NCBI RefSeq assembly: GCF_003336245.1
Contig: NZ_QPHM01000001.1
Span: 2,422,113 to 2,486,112, forward strand
DNA: 64,000 nucleotides
Origin: Haloplanus salinus
GTDB lineage: Archaea > Halobacteriota > Halobacteria > Halobacteriales > Haloferacaceae
Direction: 5' to 3'
Shown: positions 34,815 through 44,581 of the stretch, in pieces
Layout: each line of letters begins with the position of its first letter
Position numbering within the stretch: the stretch's first letter is position 1
Translations under genes and position numbers: made by a program
The notes under the pieces: generated by a model
Databases searched by the model: none
What the model was told of the DNA's origin: nothing
The model's input: the letters and a program-made list of their open reading frames with translations, nothing else

Positions 34815-36838
34815 ATGCCACGCCTCGGGGCGGCTCGTCGGTATCTTGAATGCCCTCGGTCGCTTCCGTCCGCCGAAGACGTGCCTCCTCTGGGACCCTC
34901 GCCGTTCGGCGCGACGGTGACGACGCCGGTGCCGGCCGTGGCCGGGTCGGTTCCGGTGACGACCGACGCTCTCGTCGTCTTCGGCGTCGTCGCCCTCGCC
35001 TTCGTGTTGTTCGTGACGGAACTGCTCCCCATCGACGTGACGGCCATCCTCATCATGGTCGTGCTGATGCTCTTCGGTCCCGACGGGGTGGCGAATTTCA
35101 CCCGCATCTCCGCTACGGAAGGTGTTTCGGGCTTTTCCAACCCCGCGACGATCACCGTCCTCGCGATGCTCATCCTGAGTTCGGGCATCAGCCGCACGGG
35201 CCTCGTCCAGATTCTCGGCCGGAAGATGGCCGCCTTCGCCGGTGACGACCGCAACCGCCAGCTACTCGCCACCATCGGCGTCGCCGGTCCCGTCTCCGGG
35301 TTCATCAACAACACGCCCGTCGTCGCCATCCTCGTCCCCGTCATCACCGACCTCGCACACGCGGGCAAGACGTCGCCGTCCAAACTCCTCCTTCCGCTCT
35401 CGTACGCCTCCATGTTCGGTGGGATGCTCACCTTGATCGGCACCTCGACGAACATCCTCGCGAGCGACGTGTCGGCCCGGCTGCTCGGCCACCCCTTCTC
35501 CATGTTCGAGTTCACGTCGCTCGGCGTCGTCGTCCTCGTCGCCGGTAGCCTCTATCTCGTGACGGTCGGCCATCGCCTCCTCCCCGAACGCGTCCCGTAG
35601 AGGACGACTACGTCCAGGAGTACGCCATCGAGGAGTACCTGACCGAAGTCGTCGTCGAACCCGACTCGCCGCTCGTCGGCAAGACTGTCGGCACCGCCAT
35701 CCACCACGTCGACTTCGACGCCGACATCCTCCAGGTCGTCCGCGACGGCGACGAGTTCATCGAACCGCTCGGCCAGTTGACGATCCGTTCGGGCGACGTG
35801 CTCCGGCTCCGGGCCGACCGCGACACGCTCGGGCGACTCGTCGAGCGGGATACGCTCACGCTCACCGGCCGCCCGCCACAAACGGGCGCGGAACTCGAAC
35901 CCGAGTCCGAGACGGCCCAGACCCTCGTCGAAGTCGTCATTCCCCGGGGCTCTTTCCTCACGGGCAAGTCGCTCGCGAGTTCGACGTTCCGCCAGCGTTA
36001 CGACGCGAACGTCCTCGCCTTCCGGAGCCGCGGCGAAACCGTCCGCGACCACATGGACCGCCGTCGCATCCGCGCTGGCGACACCCTCCTCATCCAGGCG
36101 GCGCCGGACAGTATCGACCGCCTCTCCGACAACGAAGACTTCATCGTCGCTCACGAACCCGACGAACCCCACTACCGGACGGAGAAGATTCCCCACGCCG
36201 TCGGCATCATGCTCGGCGTCGTCGGCGTCGCCGCCGTCCCGTGGTCGTCGGTCGGGGCTGCGCTCGCCGGTGCCACCGGCGTCGGCGCCTTCACCGCGCT
36301 CGGCGCGCTCTCCCTGCCCATCCTCGTCACCGCGCTCGCGGGCGTCGTTGCCATGGTCGCGACGGGCGTCCTCGCCCCGACCGAGCTCTACGACGCCGTC
36401 GAGTGGGACGTGATCTTCCTCCTGGCCGGCGTCATCCCGCTCGGCATCGCGCTCGAACAGACCGGCGGCGCCGACGTCCTCGGTGCCCTCGTCGCCGCCA
36501 CCGGCACCGTTCTCCCCGCCGTCGGCGTCCTCTGGGTGTTCTACCTCGCCACCGGCCTCATCACCGCCGTCATCTCGAACAACGCGAGCGTCGTGTTGAT
36601 GCTCCCCGTCGCCGTCGAGGCGGCGACCCGCATCGGCGCCGACCCGTTCGCGTTCGTCCTCGCGGTCACCTTCGCCGCGTCCACCGCCTTCATGACCCCC
36701 GTCGGCTACCAGACCAACCTCTTCGTCTACGGCCCCGGCGGCTACAAGTTCGTCGACTACGTCCGGGTCGGTGCGCCGCTCCAACTGTTTCTCTCCGTCG
36801 TCACCGTCGCCGGCATCGCCGTGTTGTGGGGGGTGTAG
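34815..36838 (+). pseudogene. SLC13/NhaD-type anion or sodium transporter with TrkA-C domains, frameshifted
   Basis: Two reading frames make one protein. The first (from about 34815 to the stop at 35598-35600) carries the N-terminal transporter half, with TRISATEGVSGFSNPATITV and PVSGFINNTPVVAILVPV. The second begins right after, in frame with VEDDYVQEYAIEEYLTEVVV (from 35597), has two TrkA-C/RCK_C domains and the second transporter half ending PVGYQTNLFVYGPGGYKFVD. A one-base deletion, most simply one C of the CCC run at 35594-35596, would restore the frame. Intact relatives have about 600-670 residues. Either a real inactivation or a sequencing error. Confidence 0.8.
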
Positions 36839-36927
36839 CCCGCCGGACGCTTTCGGCCGCGCCGCTCGTGCGCCCGCCCCGTCCGCGAGGAACCACGAGC
36901 CGACGAGTACGCGGTCGTACCCTCCCG

Positions 36928-37749
36928 TCACCGCACCCCGTCCGCGGCCGCGACCAGCCGTTCGACGCGTTCGACCGATACCGGGTTGGACGCGTCGCCC
37001 GCCATCTTGAGCGCGCTGCCGACGACGACGCCGTCGGCGACGGCGAGCGTCTCCCCGACCGTCTCCGCCGTCACGCCACTTCCCACGAACACGGGCGTGT
37101 CGAGGCCCGCGTCGTCGCGGACCGCCGCTGCCTGCCGGACGGTCCCGAGGTCCGCCGCCTGCCCCGTCCCCGCTCCGGTCACGATCACGCCGTCCGCGAG
37201 CCCGCGCTCGGTCGCCTCGCCGAGGCGGTCGACCGCCGATCCCCCGCTCCCGAGCGGTGTCGAGTGTTTCACGTCCACGTCCGCGAGCACGCACACGTCG
37301 GCGTCGAGGCGGTCCCGCAGGCGCATCGTCTCGTGGGCCCGTCCCTCCACCAGTCCTTGATCGGCGACCCGCGCACCGACGTGGACGTTGACGCGGACGA
37401 AGGCGGCGCCCGTCGCGGCCGCCACGGCCACCGCGCCCGGGCCGTCGTTGCGGAGGACGTTCACGCCGACCGGCCGATCGGTCGCCGCTCGGACCGTCCC
37501 CACGAGCGCCGTCAACTCCGCGACGACGTGTCGCGGGACCGAGTCGGGGTAGAACGGTGCGTCGCCGAAGTTCTCGATCATCAGGGCGTCGACGCCGCCC
37601 GCGTCCAGACGCCGGGTGTCCCGGCGCGCGGCCGCGTGGACCGCTTCACGCCCCCCCGCGTCGTCGTAGCCCGGGGCGCCGGGGAGTGCCGGCAGATGCA
37701 CCATCCCGACGACCGGTCGCTCGGCGCCGAAGACGGCTTCGGTGTCCAC
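36928..37749 (-). CDS. BtpA/SgcQ family TIM-barrel protein
   Basis: The 273-residue protein shows VGMVHLPALPGAPGYDD near the start, ALMIENFGDAPFYP, VGVNVLRNDG, and VIVTGAGTGQ plus VFVGSGVTAETV, the pattern of the BtpA family. BtpA was named for a role in photosystem I stability in cyanobacteria; members elsewhere are phosphate-binding barrel enzymes of unknown substrate. It is directly downstream of the MBL hydrolase gene with one base between, so they share a transcript. Confidence 0.88.
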   Translation of the reverse strand: MDTEAVFGAERPVVGMVHLPALPGAPGYDDAGGREAVHAAARRDTRRLDAGGVDALMIENFGDAPFYPDSVPRHVVAELTALVGTVRAATDRPVGVNVLRNDGPGAVAVAAATGAAFVRVNVHVGARVADQGLVEGRAHETMRLRDRLDADVCVLADVDVKHSTPLGSGGSAVDRLGEATERGLADGVIVTGAGTGQAADLGTVRQAAAVRDDAGLDTPVFVGSGVTAETVGETLAVADGVVVGSALKMAGDASNPVSVERVERLVAAADGVR

Positions 37750-37750
37750 G

Positions 37751-38494
37751 CTACACCAACCCCGCCGGCTCCGCGTCCAGAACGTCCCACTCGTGGCCCG
37801 GCAGGAGGCGGTCCGCGCGGTCGAGCACCTCGGCCGCGCTCTCCCACCACGCGAGGTCGTCCATCGGCAACCCCGGTACCGGGGTGCCGTCGTCGGGCAC
37901 GTTCTCGAACGTCTGGACCGCGTCGACGGCGACGACCGTCGTCCCGTCGCTCTCCTCGACCGCCACCGACTGGTGGCCGACCGTGTGTCCGGGCGTCGGG
38001 AACGCGGTGACGCCCGGGCAGAGCTCCGTCTCCCCTCGCAGCGGCGTCAGGTCGACCGGCAGCCACGGCGGCTCCCGCCCCAGCGATTTGGCCTCGTAGC
38101 GGTCCGCGTGCATCGGATACGGCGCGACGGCGTACGCGAGTTCCTCCCGCTGGACGTACACGTCGACGCCGGCGGCGTCGAAGGGGCCGAGGGCGTAACA
38201 GTGATCCCAGTCTAAGTGACTGAGGACGACGGCGTCGACATCGCCGGGCGCGTACCCCTCCTCGCAGAGGATCGCGTCGACGTCCTGTCCCGGCTCGCGG
38301 TGACACTCGTAGCTCGGATGCAACTCGGCCATCCGGTCGACGGGACCGAACCCCGTGTCGACGAGGATGGTGTCGTCGCCCTCGATCAGGGAGACGATCG
38401 AGGGCGCCTCCACGACGCCCTCGGCGCCGGCGACGAGGAGGCCCGCGTCGACGACGAAGGAGCCACAGCAGTGCGGAGTGACGGTGGGTGACAC
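37751..38494 (-). CDS. Metallo-beta-lactamase fold hydrolase
   Basis: The 247-residue protein has the MBL zinc ligands SHLDWDHC (HxxxDH form), TPGHTVGHQS, VDAVQ and LLPGHEWD. Members hydrolyse esters, lactones or thioesters; this form resembles N-acyl-lactone-hydrolase-like enzymes but substrate is unknown. I chose GTG 38494 because a TATA-like ATTTATC (38519-38527 region) lies 25-33 bases upstream, giving a leaderless transcript; ATG frames further upstream enter the next gene. Confidence 0.85.
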   Translation of the reverse strand: MSPTVTPHCCGSFVVDAGLLVAGAEGVVEAPSIVSLIEGDDTILVDTGFGPVDRMAELHPSYECHREPGQDVDAILCEEGYAPGDVDAVVLSHLDWDHCYALGPFDAAGVDVYVQREELAYAVAPYPMHADRYEAKSLGREPPWLPVDLTPLRGETELCPGVTAFPTPGHTVGHQSVAVEESDGTTVVAVDAVQTFENVPDDGTPVPGLPMDDLAWWESAAEVLDRADRLLPGHEWDVLDAEPAGLV

Positions 38495-38537
38495 GTACGT
38501 CGCTGACGCGGGCGGGGTGATAAATCCCGAGGCCGCC

Positions 38538-39599
38538 TCACGCCTCGGGGAGGCGCACGTCGACCGCGTTGCCACCCCACTCGCTCGTCGAGAACAACAG
38601 TTCGCCGCCGAACGCGTCCGCCGTCAACCTGACCAGCCACAGACCGAGCCCGCTCGCGTGCTGGATCGGCGTGATTTCCGCGTCCCCGGTCACGACCGCT
38701 CGCTCCGCCTCGGGAATGATCGGTCCATCGTCCTTGACCCGGAGGCGAACCCACCCGTCGGCGTCGTCGGCAGCGACCACCACCCCTACCCGTGGCGTCT
38801 CCGCCGGATTGTGCTCGATGGCGTTGTCGACCAGACTGTCGAGCGCGAGTTCGAGCCGTTCGTTCGCGCTGACCCACATCGCGTCCGGCCCTTCCAGTTC
38901 GATGTCGGCCGTCGGCGACGACTGCGCGTGGGATCGGACGACGGACCGCGCGAGACGCACGCAGTCGACGCTTTCGTCGCTCGCCGCCGGATTCGCCCTC
39001 GACAACACCCGGACGATGTCGCCCGCCTCCCGCGTCAACCGCTCGAGTCGGCTCGCGGCCTCCCGAATCGCTGCGGCGCTCTCCCCCGCCTCGTCGTCGG
39101 CGTCGTCCAACTGGCCGGCTAATCTGGCCGCGTTTCCGATCACCACGTTCGCCTCGTTCCGGAGGTTGTGCCGAAGGACGCGGTTCAACACCCGCAGTCG
39201 CCGCTGGTGCTGGGTTATGTCGGTCAGGTCCGTGTAGACGGCGAAGCCGTCGGTGCGCACCGTGCCGTCCTCGTACGGGACGCCCCGGTAGAGGAACTCG
39301 CGGAGACCGCTGGCCGTCTCGCGTGTCACGCGGCGGTAGTTGACTTCCCCGGTCGCGGTTCGCTCGTCGAGTTCCCTCGCCTCGTCCCGCTTCCACTCGG
39401 GGACGATCAACCGGTTGAGCGGTTCGTCCCGCAGCGCCGCCCGCTCGTAGCCGAAGTCGTCGACGAACGCCTCGTTGACTTCTCTCACGATCGGTTCCCC
39501 GTCGACCAGTTCGAACTCGACGACCGCGTCCCGAATGTGCCTGACGAGGTGGCGGTACCGCGTCGCTTCGCCGCCCTCCGGGGTGTCGTGTTCGTCCAT
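38538..39599 (-). CDS. PAS-domain histidine kinase, soluble
   Basis: The 353-residue protein has one PAS domain (about 12-130), a phosphoacceptor region RVLRHNLRNEANVV (His144), N box SLVDNAIEHN (about 255-264) and G2 box ASGLGLWLVR (315-324). The G1 box, normally DxGPGIP, reads DDGPIIPEAE with Ile294 in the position of a conserved Gly; ATP binding may be impaired or altered. No membrane helices, no adjacent response regulator. Confidence 0.88.
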   Translation of the reverse strand: MDEHDTPEGGEATRYRHLVRHIRDAVVEFELVDGEPIVREVNEAFVDDFGYERAALRDEPLNRLIVPEWKRDEARELDERTATGEVNYRRVTRETASGLREFLYRGVPYEDGTVRTDGFAVYTDLTDITQHQRRLRVLNRVLRHNLRNEANVVIGNAARLAGQLDDADDEAGESAAAIREAASRLERLTREAGDIVRVLSRANPAASDESVDCVRLARSVVRSHAQSSPTADIELEGPDAMWVSANERLELALDSLVDNAIEHNPAETPRVGVVVAADDADGWVRLRVKDDGPIIPEAERAVVTGDAEITPIQHASGLGLWLVRLTADAFGGELLFSTSEWGGNAVDVRLPEA

Positions 39600-39730
39600 C
39601 TCCGTCGTCAGCCAGTGAGCCGTACGCGGAGGGTATGGGTATAGGTTTGGGTGGACGTACGAGCAACTATGTCCGATACGTATGAGCGTACGTGTACCGC
39701 GGCCGAAAGAAACATCCGGTACGGTTCGAC

Positions 39731-39745
39731 GGAAACGAAAAGCCC
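39731..39745 (-). terminator. Pyrimidine-rich tract after secY (candidate terminator)
   Basis: Transcribed on the minus strand this reads GGGCTTTTCGTTTCC, about 20-35 bases past the secY stop. Archaeal termination often uses T-rich tracts; this is a modest candidate. Confidence 0.3.
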
Positions 39746-39765
39746 GACCGAATGCGGATCGTATG

Positions 39766-41235
39766 CTACTCGCCGCCGAACATCTGGCGCATCACCGGAT
39801 GCATCTCCATCAACTGCTCTTCGGCGATCTCCTCGTACAGTTTGTACGTGATGGAGACGGTGAGCAGGAGGCCGGTTCCGGAGACCTGTCCGATGGTACC
39901 GAGCATGTTGGCGCCGACGGCGAGCAAGCCGACGAGCGCGCCGCCGATGACGGTCACCTGCGGGATGTAGCGTTCCATGACCTTCTCGATGACCTGGGGG
40001 TTACGCCGGAAGCCGGGGATCTGCATCCCGGAGTTCTGGATCTGCTGAGCGGTCGCCTCCGGGCCCATCCCGGTGGTCTCCACCCAGAAGATGGCGAAGA
40101 TGGCACCCCCGATGACCATGATGAACAGGTCTAAGCCCACCCGAATCACGATCTGCCACGGCTCGGCGGCGGTGCCGGCGAGCCACCACATCCAGTCGTT
40201 GCGGGTCTGGATGGGCGCCAAGTAGTAGAACAGCCCGGCGGTGGGCTGGCCGTTGCTGTACTGCCCGAGCCACGCGGGCATCGCACTCCACGTGCTGTTG
40301 AGGATGCGCCCGGCGAACTGGATGTTCGCCTGCAGGGCGCGCACGAGGATCATTGGCAGGACGCTGGCGTAGATGAGCTTCACCGGGAACCGACCGCGGG
40401 CGCCCTTGACGCGGGCGTGCGAGAGGGGGATCTCGACGCGAACGCTCTCGGCGTAAACGACGATTGCGAAGATGAGCACCGTCGTCACGAGCGCGAGCAA
40501 CTGCCCCTGACCCAGCAGAAGCGCCTGCAGCCCCTGTGCGGTCAGCGGCGACGCGATCTCCTGGGCACCGGTCAGGATGGCGAACCACGTCGGGAAGAAG
40601 CCGGGCGTGCCGCCCAGCCCCTCCCACGCGAACAGCCCACCGACGAGTTGTTGACTCACGCCGGCGATGATGAACAGCCCGACGCCGGAGCCGACGCCCC
40701 ACTTGCTGACGATTTCGTCCATGAACAGGATGAGGATACCGCCGACGGCGATCTGGACGAACAGCAGGGTCTGGACGCCGCCGAGGCCGATCCCCAGGGA
40801 CTGTCCGACCGCGGGGTCGGCCGGAAGGAAGTTACCCGCAAAGACCATCGGCAGCCCCGTCAGACAGATCATCACGACCACCAGCAGCTTCTGGAGGCCC
40901 TGATACAGCACCTGATCGCGGGGGTCGTCGGTGTCGAGACCGAGCAGGTCGGCCCCGCCGAGCAGCTGCAGGACGATGCTCGCCGTGACGATTGGCCCGA
41001 TCCCCAACTGGAGGATCGAGCCCTGCGACCCGGCCAGGATCGACCGGAAGCGACCGAACAGGTCGCTCTGTGTGCCCGCGTCCAGCCCGAACAGCTGGAC
41101 GTTCGTCAGGAAAAAATACAACACGAGGACGCCCGCGGTCCAGCCGAGCTTCCGCCGGAAGGGGACGTGCCCCTCCGGCCGCGTGACTGAGGGCATCCGC
41201 GTCAGCACCGGTTCGGCGGTCTCCTTCCATCCCAT
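39766..41235 (-). CDS. secY: Preprotein translocase subunit SecY
   Basis: The 489-residue channel subunit has ten expected membrane helices; it starts MGWKETAEPVLTRMPSVTRP and shows GIGPIVTASIVLQLLGG, DEIVSKWGVGSGVGLFI and GFRRNPQVIEK. It forms the Sec61-type protein-conducting channel with SecE and SecG/Sec61beta. It is last in the ribosomal operon, four bases after the rpl15 stop, the usual archaeal order. Confidence 0.97.
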   Translation of the reverse strand: MGWKETAEPVLTRMPSVTRPEGHVPFRRKLGWTAGVLVLYFFLTNVQLFGLDAGTQSDLFGRFRSILAGSQGSILQLGIGPIVTASIVLQLLGGADLLGLDTDDPRDQVLYQGLQKLLVVVMICLTGLPMVFAGNFLPADPAVGQSLGIGLGGVQTLLFVQIAVGGILILFMDEIVSKWGVGSGVGLFIIAGVSQQLVGGLFAWEGLGGTPGFFPTWFAILTGAQEIASPLTAQGLQALLLGQGQLLALVTTVLIFAIVVYAESVRVEIPLSHARVKGARGRFPVKLIYASVLPMILVRALQANIQFAGRILNSTWSAMPAWLGQYSNGQPTAGLFYYLAPIQTRNDWMWWLAGTAAEPWQIVIRVGLDLFIMVIGGAIFAIFWVETTGMGPEATAQQIQNSGMQIPGFRRNPQVIEKVMERYIPQVTVIGGALVGLLAVGANMLGTIGQVSGTGLLLTVSITYKLYEEIAEEQLMEMHPVMRQMFGGE

Positions 41236-41239
41236 GGGT

Positions 41240-41740
41240 TTACTCCTCGTCCGACTCCTCGGCGTCGTCGGCTTCCGCGGCCTCCTCGGCCGCCGCCTCA
41301 CCGCGCTCGGAGAGGTCGGCGCTGCCGCCGGCCGATTCGATCTTTTCGACCGCGCTCGCGGTGAACGCGTCGGCGACGACCGACAGTTCGTTTCGAACCT
41401 GACCGTCTCCGAGCACCTTCACCACGTCGGCGTCGTAGCCGTCGTCGGCCACGTCGCGGGCGTCGATCAGGTAGCCGTCGTCGGCCTCCTCCGCCAGACC
41501 CTCGGCGACGTAGAGAACGGCGTTCTCGTCGAGTTCCTGTACGGTGACCTCGACGACGTCGTCCTGCGCGCTCTCGGGGCGGGTGAAGCCGTGTTTGCCG
41601 ATCGGTTCGTAGTTGTGGAACTCGTGTTTGGACCGGCCCGCGCGGCCACGGCCGCCTCGGTGACCGGCACCGCGCCTGTTCTTGTGCGTACCGCCACCGT
41701 GCGTCCGGGAGCCGCGCTGGCGCTTTTTCTTGTTCGTCAT
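41240..41740 (-). CDS. rpl15: Ribosomal protein uL15
   Basis: 166 residues, 50S subunit. N-terminus MTNKKKRQRGSRTHGGGTHK is the rRNA-binding glycine/arginine-rich arm; acidic C-terminus (AEADDAEESDEE) is a salt-adaptation feature. Overlaps the end of rpl30 by four bases. Confidence 0.97.
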   Translation of the reverse strand: MTNKKKRQRGSRTHGGGTHKNRRGAGHRGGRGRAGRSKHEFHNYEPIGKHGFTRPESAQDDVVEVTVQELDENAVLYVAEGLAEEADDGYLIDARDVADDGYDADVVKVLGDGQVRNELSVVADAFTASAVEKIESAGGSADLSERGEAAAEEAAEADDAEESDEE

Positions 41741-42201
41741 CGCATGGCCTCCAACAGTCGGTCGATCTCCGCGGTCGAGTGCTTGCCGAGCTGCCCGCCC
41801 TCGACCGTCGGGTGTTTGACGCCGTCGTGGCCGCCACGCGGCGGGTGGAGCCGGATCGACGGGGAGAGTCCCTCTTCGCGGAGCGTCGTCTCCTCGTCGA
41901 CCAGCGCCGCCGCCAGTTCGTCCACGTCGGCGTAGTCGGTGTGTTCGGCGACCCACTCGTCGCCGACGTCGGCCGACCCTTCGAGGGGTTCGGCACGCCG
42001 GCGGACGAGCGCCGCGACCACGTCCGCCGACGGTTCGCCGTGGGCGACGTAGTCGTTCACCTTCGTGATCATGCCGCGGTAGGTGTCCGTCTCGGGCACC
42101 AGCGTACACTGGTTGACGGCGTGCAGGTTGAGCATGGAGAGCGTATCCTGCACGTCGCCGGAGATGTTCACCTCGCCGCGGATCTGGACGAGCGCCTTCA
42201 T
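41737..42201 (-). CDS. rpl30: Ribosomal protein uL30
   Basis: 154 residues, archaeal long form beginning [20 protein letters not shown], with HAVNQCTLVPET and C-terminal LHPPRGGHDGVKHP, as in archaeal/eukaryal L30(L7). Start ATG shares its last coordinate with the rps5 stop. Confidence 0.97.
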   Translation of the reverse strand: MKALVQIRGEVNISGDVQDTLSMLNLHAVNQCTLVPETDTYRGMITKVNDYVAHGEPSADVVAALVRRRAEPLEGSADVGDEWVAEHTDYADVDELAAALVDEETTLREEGLSPSIRLHPPRGGHDGVKHPTVEGGQLGKHSTAEIDRLLEAMR

Positions 42202-42857
42202 CACTCGTTCACCTCGGTTTCGGCCTGTTTGCGGCGCGCCCGGCGCGGCGTCCGCGACTGCGACGCGCTCTGGAGCGCGTTGTACGTCGCCTTCGCGAGG
42301 TTGACGGTCGTCCGGGTGTTGCCCGTCGACTTCGTCCAAGCGTCCTGGACGCCCGCGAGTTCGAGGATGTTCCGCACGGTCGGTGCGGCCGCCAGCCCCA
42401 ACCCCTGTGGAGCGGGGATGATCTCGACCGTCACCGAGCCGGCCTTCCCCGTCGCCTTCCGGGTCAGGGAGTTGACGCCGCCGGCGCGGTCCTCCCAGGA
42501 CCCCGACCCGCGGTCGACCTCGATGATGTTCAGTTTCGCCACGTCGATGGCCTTCTGGATGGCGGAGCCGACCTGATCGTCGCGGGCCTCGGCGTAGCCG
42601 AGGTAGCCGTCGCGGTTCCCCACCGCGACGACACACCGGAACTTCACCCGGCGCCCGGAGTCGGTCATCCGCTGGACCATGTTGATGTCCAGCACCTCGT
42701 CGTCCAGCCCCGGGAGGAGCTGGTCGACGATTTCGGCCTCTTTCAGCGGGAGGCCGGATTCGAGGGCCGCCTTCATCGACGAGATGTCGCCGTCCTGTAC
42801 CTTGCGGCCGAGCCGCGTGCGCGGTTCCCAGCCGTCGCCGTAATCGTTACTGCTCAT
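42201..42857 (-). CDS. rps5: Ribosomal protein uS5
   Basis: 218 residues. Double-stranded-RNA-binding-like core with [20 protein letters not shown] and GYAEARDD, then the C-terminal [20 protein letters not shown]. Helps decoding fidelity in the 30S subunit. Overlaps rpl18 by 11 bases. Confidence 0.97.
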   Translation of the reverse strand: MSSNDYGDGWEPRTRLGRKVQDGDISSMKAALESGLPLKEAEIVDQLLPGLDDEVLDINMVQRMTDSGRRVKFRCVVAVGNRDGYLGYAEARDDQVGSAIQKAIDVAKLNIIEVDRGSGSWEDRAGGVNSLTRKATGKAGSVTVEIIPAPQGLGLAAAPTVRNILELAGVQDAWTKSTGNTRTTVNLAKATYNALQSASQSRTPRRARRKQAETEVNE

Positions 42858-43407
42858 TGTCCTCCATCAGTCGTTCGCGCACTTCGTCGAAGTGCTCGGG
42901 GAGCTCCGTCGCGTCGAAGTCGCCGCCGTACAGCGGTTCGTCCAGCTGCTCGGCGTAGTCGGCGATGTGCTCGCCGCGATTGCGCGACCAGTCCGCGAGG
43001 ACGCTCTCGCTGTGCGGGATTTCGAGTCCCGCGTCGATTGCGCCTTCCTGTACTGCGAACACCTTGTTTCCGGGCGTCGCCGTGTTGAGACCGATGTCGA
43101 GGACGGCCTCCGTGAGGCCGGCGTCGAGCGCGCGGATCCCCGCGAGATACCCCGTGAGGTACGCGCTGGGGAGGTTGCCCGTCGGGGCGTCCCAGCCGTA
43201 CTCCGCGAGGTCCTCGGAGGAGGCGGCCGCGTGCGTCTCGTCACCGCTCGGACCGGGGGTGATCAGCTGCGCCCTGACGTGCCGGTTGCTCACGCGAGCG
43301 ACCAGGCGGGGCTTGCCGGATTTCAGCAGGCGCAACCTCTGGTGGTAGTCGGTTCGGTCCTCGCGGCGGCGCCGCATCGGGACCTTGTATCGTGGGCCTG
43401 TTGCCAT
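42847..43407 (-). CDS. rpl18: Ribosomal protein uL18
   Basis: 186 residues, starting [20 protein letters not shown], archaeal L18 that binds 5S rRNA with L5. [20 protein letters not shown] and [18 protein letters not shown] are family segments. One-base overlap with rpl19e. Confidence 0.97.
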   Translation of the reverse strand: MATGPRYKVPMRRRREDRTDYHQRLRLLKSGKPRLVARVSNRHVRAQLITPGPSGDETHAAASSEDLAEYGWDAPTGNLPSAYLTGYLAGIRALDAGLTEAVLDIGLNTATPGNKVFAVQEGAIDAGLEIPHSESVLADWSRNRGEHIADYAEQLDEPLYGGDFDATELPEHFDEVRERLMEDNEQ

Positions 43408-43871
43408 CAGTCGTTCACCTCCACGTCTACGTCGTAGTTGTTCTGGATGTACGCTTCGAGTCGTGCCACGCTGTCGAACTCGCCGCCGCCAGCCTTGTTG
43501 TAGAGCTCGCGGTACTGCGTTCGGTCGAGCGGGCCGTCGTCGCGCAACTCGCGCAGCCGACGCCGCTGGGCGCGGATGCGACTCGTCCAGTTCTCCTTCT
43601 CGTTCTCGCGTGCCCCGGCGGTCCCGCGGCGGGAGCCGGCACCGGTGCGGTGGCCGTAGGCCTGCTTGTCCGCCCGTTCGCGGGCGCGACCGCGCGAGTT
43701 GTTCGAGGACCCTTTCTGCTGGATCGTGCCCTCGTCGACGAGGTCACGGATGTCCTCGCGGGTGATCGCGTCCGCGATTTCGCTCTGGGCCTCGGGGTCG
43801 AACCACACGCGGTCTTTGCCCACGTCGAGCACGTCGGCCGCGAGCCGTTTCTGTGCGCTCAGATCCGTCAT
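43407..43871 (-). CDS. rpl19e: Ribosomal protein eL19
   Basis: 154 residues, starting [20 protein letters not shown], archaeal/eukaryal-specific. Long basic central helix ([20 protein letters not shown]) that contacts rRNA. Overlaps rpl32e by four bases. Confidence 0.97.
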   Translation of the reverse strand: MTDLSAQKRLAADVLDVGKDRVWFDPEAQSEIADAITREDIRDLVDEGTIQQKGSSNNSRGRARERADKQAYGHRTGAGSRRGTAGARENEKENWTSRIRAQRRRLRELRDDGPLDRTQYRELYNKAGGGEFDSVARLEAYIQNNYDVDVEVND

Positions 43872-44581
43872 GCTTCTTCCTCCACTTCGACTTCGACGTA
43901 CGTCGGGTTGAGGACGCGAATCTCGCGGTCCTCACAGGCGTCCTCGATGCGCTCGCGCTTGCGCGCGCCCACGCCGCTCGCGATGCGGACGGCCTCCGTG
44001 TCGGGGTCGACCCCCTCAACGTCGTCCGTGTTGTGGACGCGGACCTCCTCGAAGCCGCTGGGGTGCAGGCCGCGCGCGGCCGTCGGCGAGCGGTAACCCG
44101 CCTCGACGGTCGCGCCCTTGCCCTTGATCCCGCGGCGCTGTTTCGAGAGGTTCCCCCGCGGCTGTCGCCACGAAGTCGGGGTGCGCTTTTTCTTGTGGTA
44201 GTCCTGCCGGTTGAACTGCGGTTTGCCCTCCCGGCGCTTCTGGACGAGCGCGCGAGCCGCCTCGTCGTCGAGGTCCGGGGTCTTGTCGGCGTGGCCGCGG
44301 GGACGGAGCTCCGTCTCCACTTCCTCCGTCTCCTCGACTTCCGCCGGCTCCTCCTCTTCGACTTCGGCTTCGGTCTCCTCGCTGACTTCGAGGCCACCGA
44401 CGTCGGCTTTGATACGCGCGGCGAGCGCGTTGCCGATGCCCTCGATGTCGGCCAGTTCGGACTGGCTCGCGGCCTTGAGGTCCTCGACGGACTCGTAGCC
44501 GACCTCGCGGAGCGCCTCCGCCTTCGACGGCCCGACGCCGCCGATGTCTTCGATCTCTTGGATATCGTCGTCTGCGCTCAT
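43868..44581 (-). CDS. rpl32e: Ribosomal protein eL32 with N-terminal helix-hairpin-helix extension
   Basis: 237 residues. The usual eL32 core starts near residue 100 ([20 protein letters not shown]). Residues 1-65 ([38 protein letters not shown]) form a helix-hairpin-helix pair joined by an acidic linker, an extension found in haloarchaea and absent from other archaea as far as I know. Confidence 0.95.
   Translation of the reverse strand: MSADDDIQEIEDIGGVGPSKAEALREVGYESVEDLKAASQSELADIEGIGNALAARIKADVGGLEVSEETEAEVEEEEPAEVEETEEVETELRPRGHADKTPDLDDEAARALVQKRREGKPQFNRQDYHKKKRTPTSWRQPRGNLSKQRRGIKGKGATVEAGYRSPTAARGLHPSGFEEVRVHNTDDVEGVDPDTEAVRIASGVGARKRERIEDACEDREIRVLNPTYVEVEVEEEA

Noticed and set aside
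35598-35600. Reading the transporter as two separate genes
   Set aside because: The second half has no credible start at the junction, carries the rest of the TrkA-C domain and second transporter half, and continues the first half after a one-base shift.
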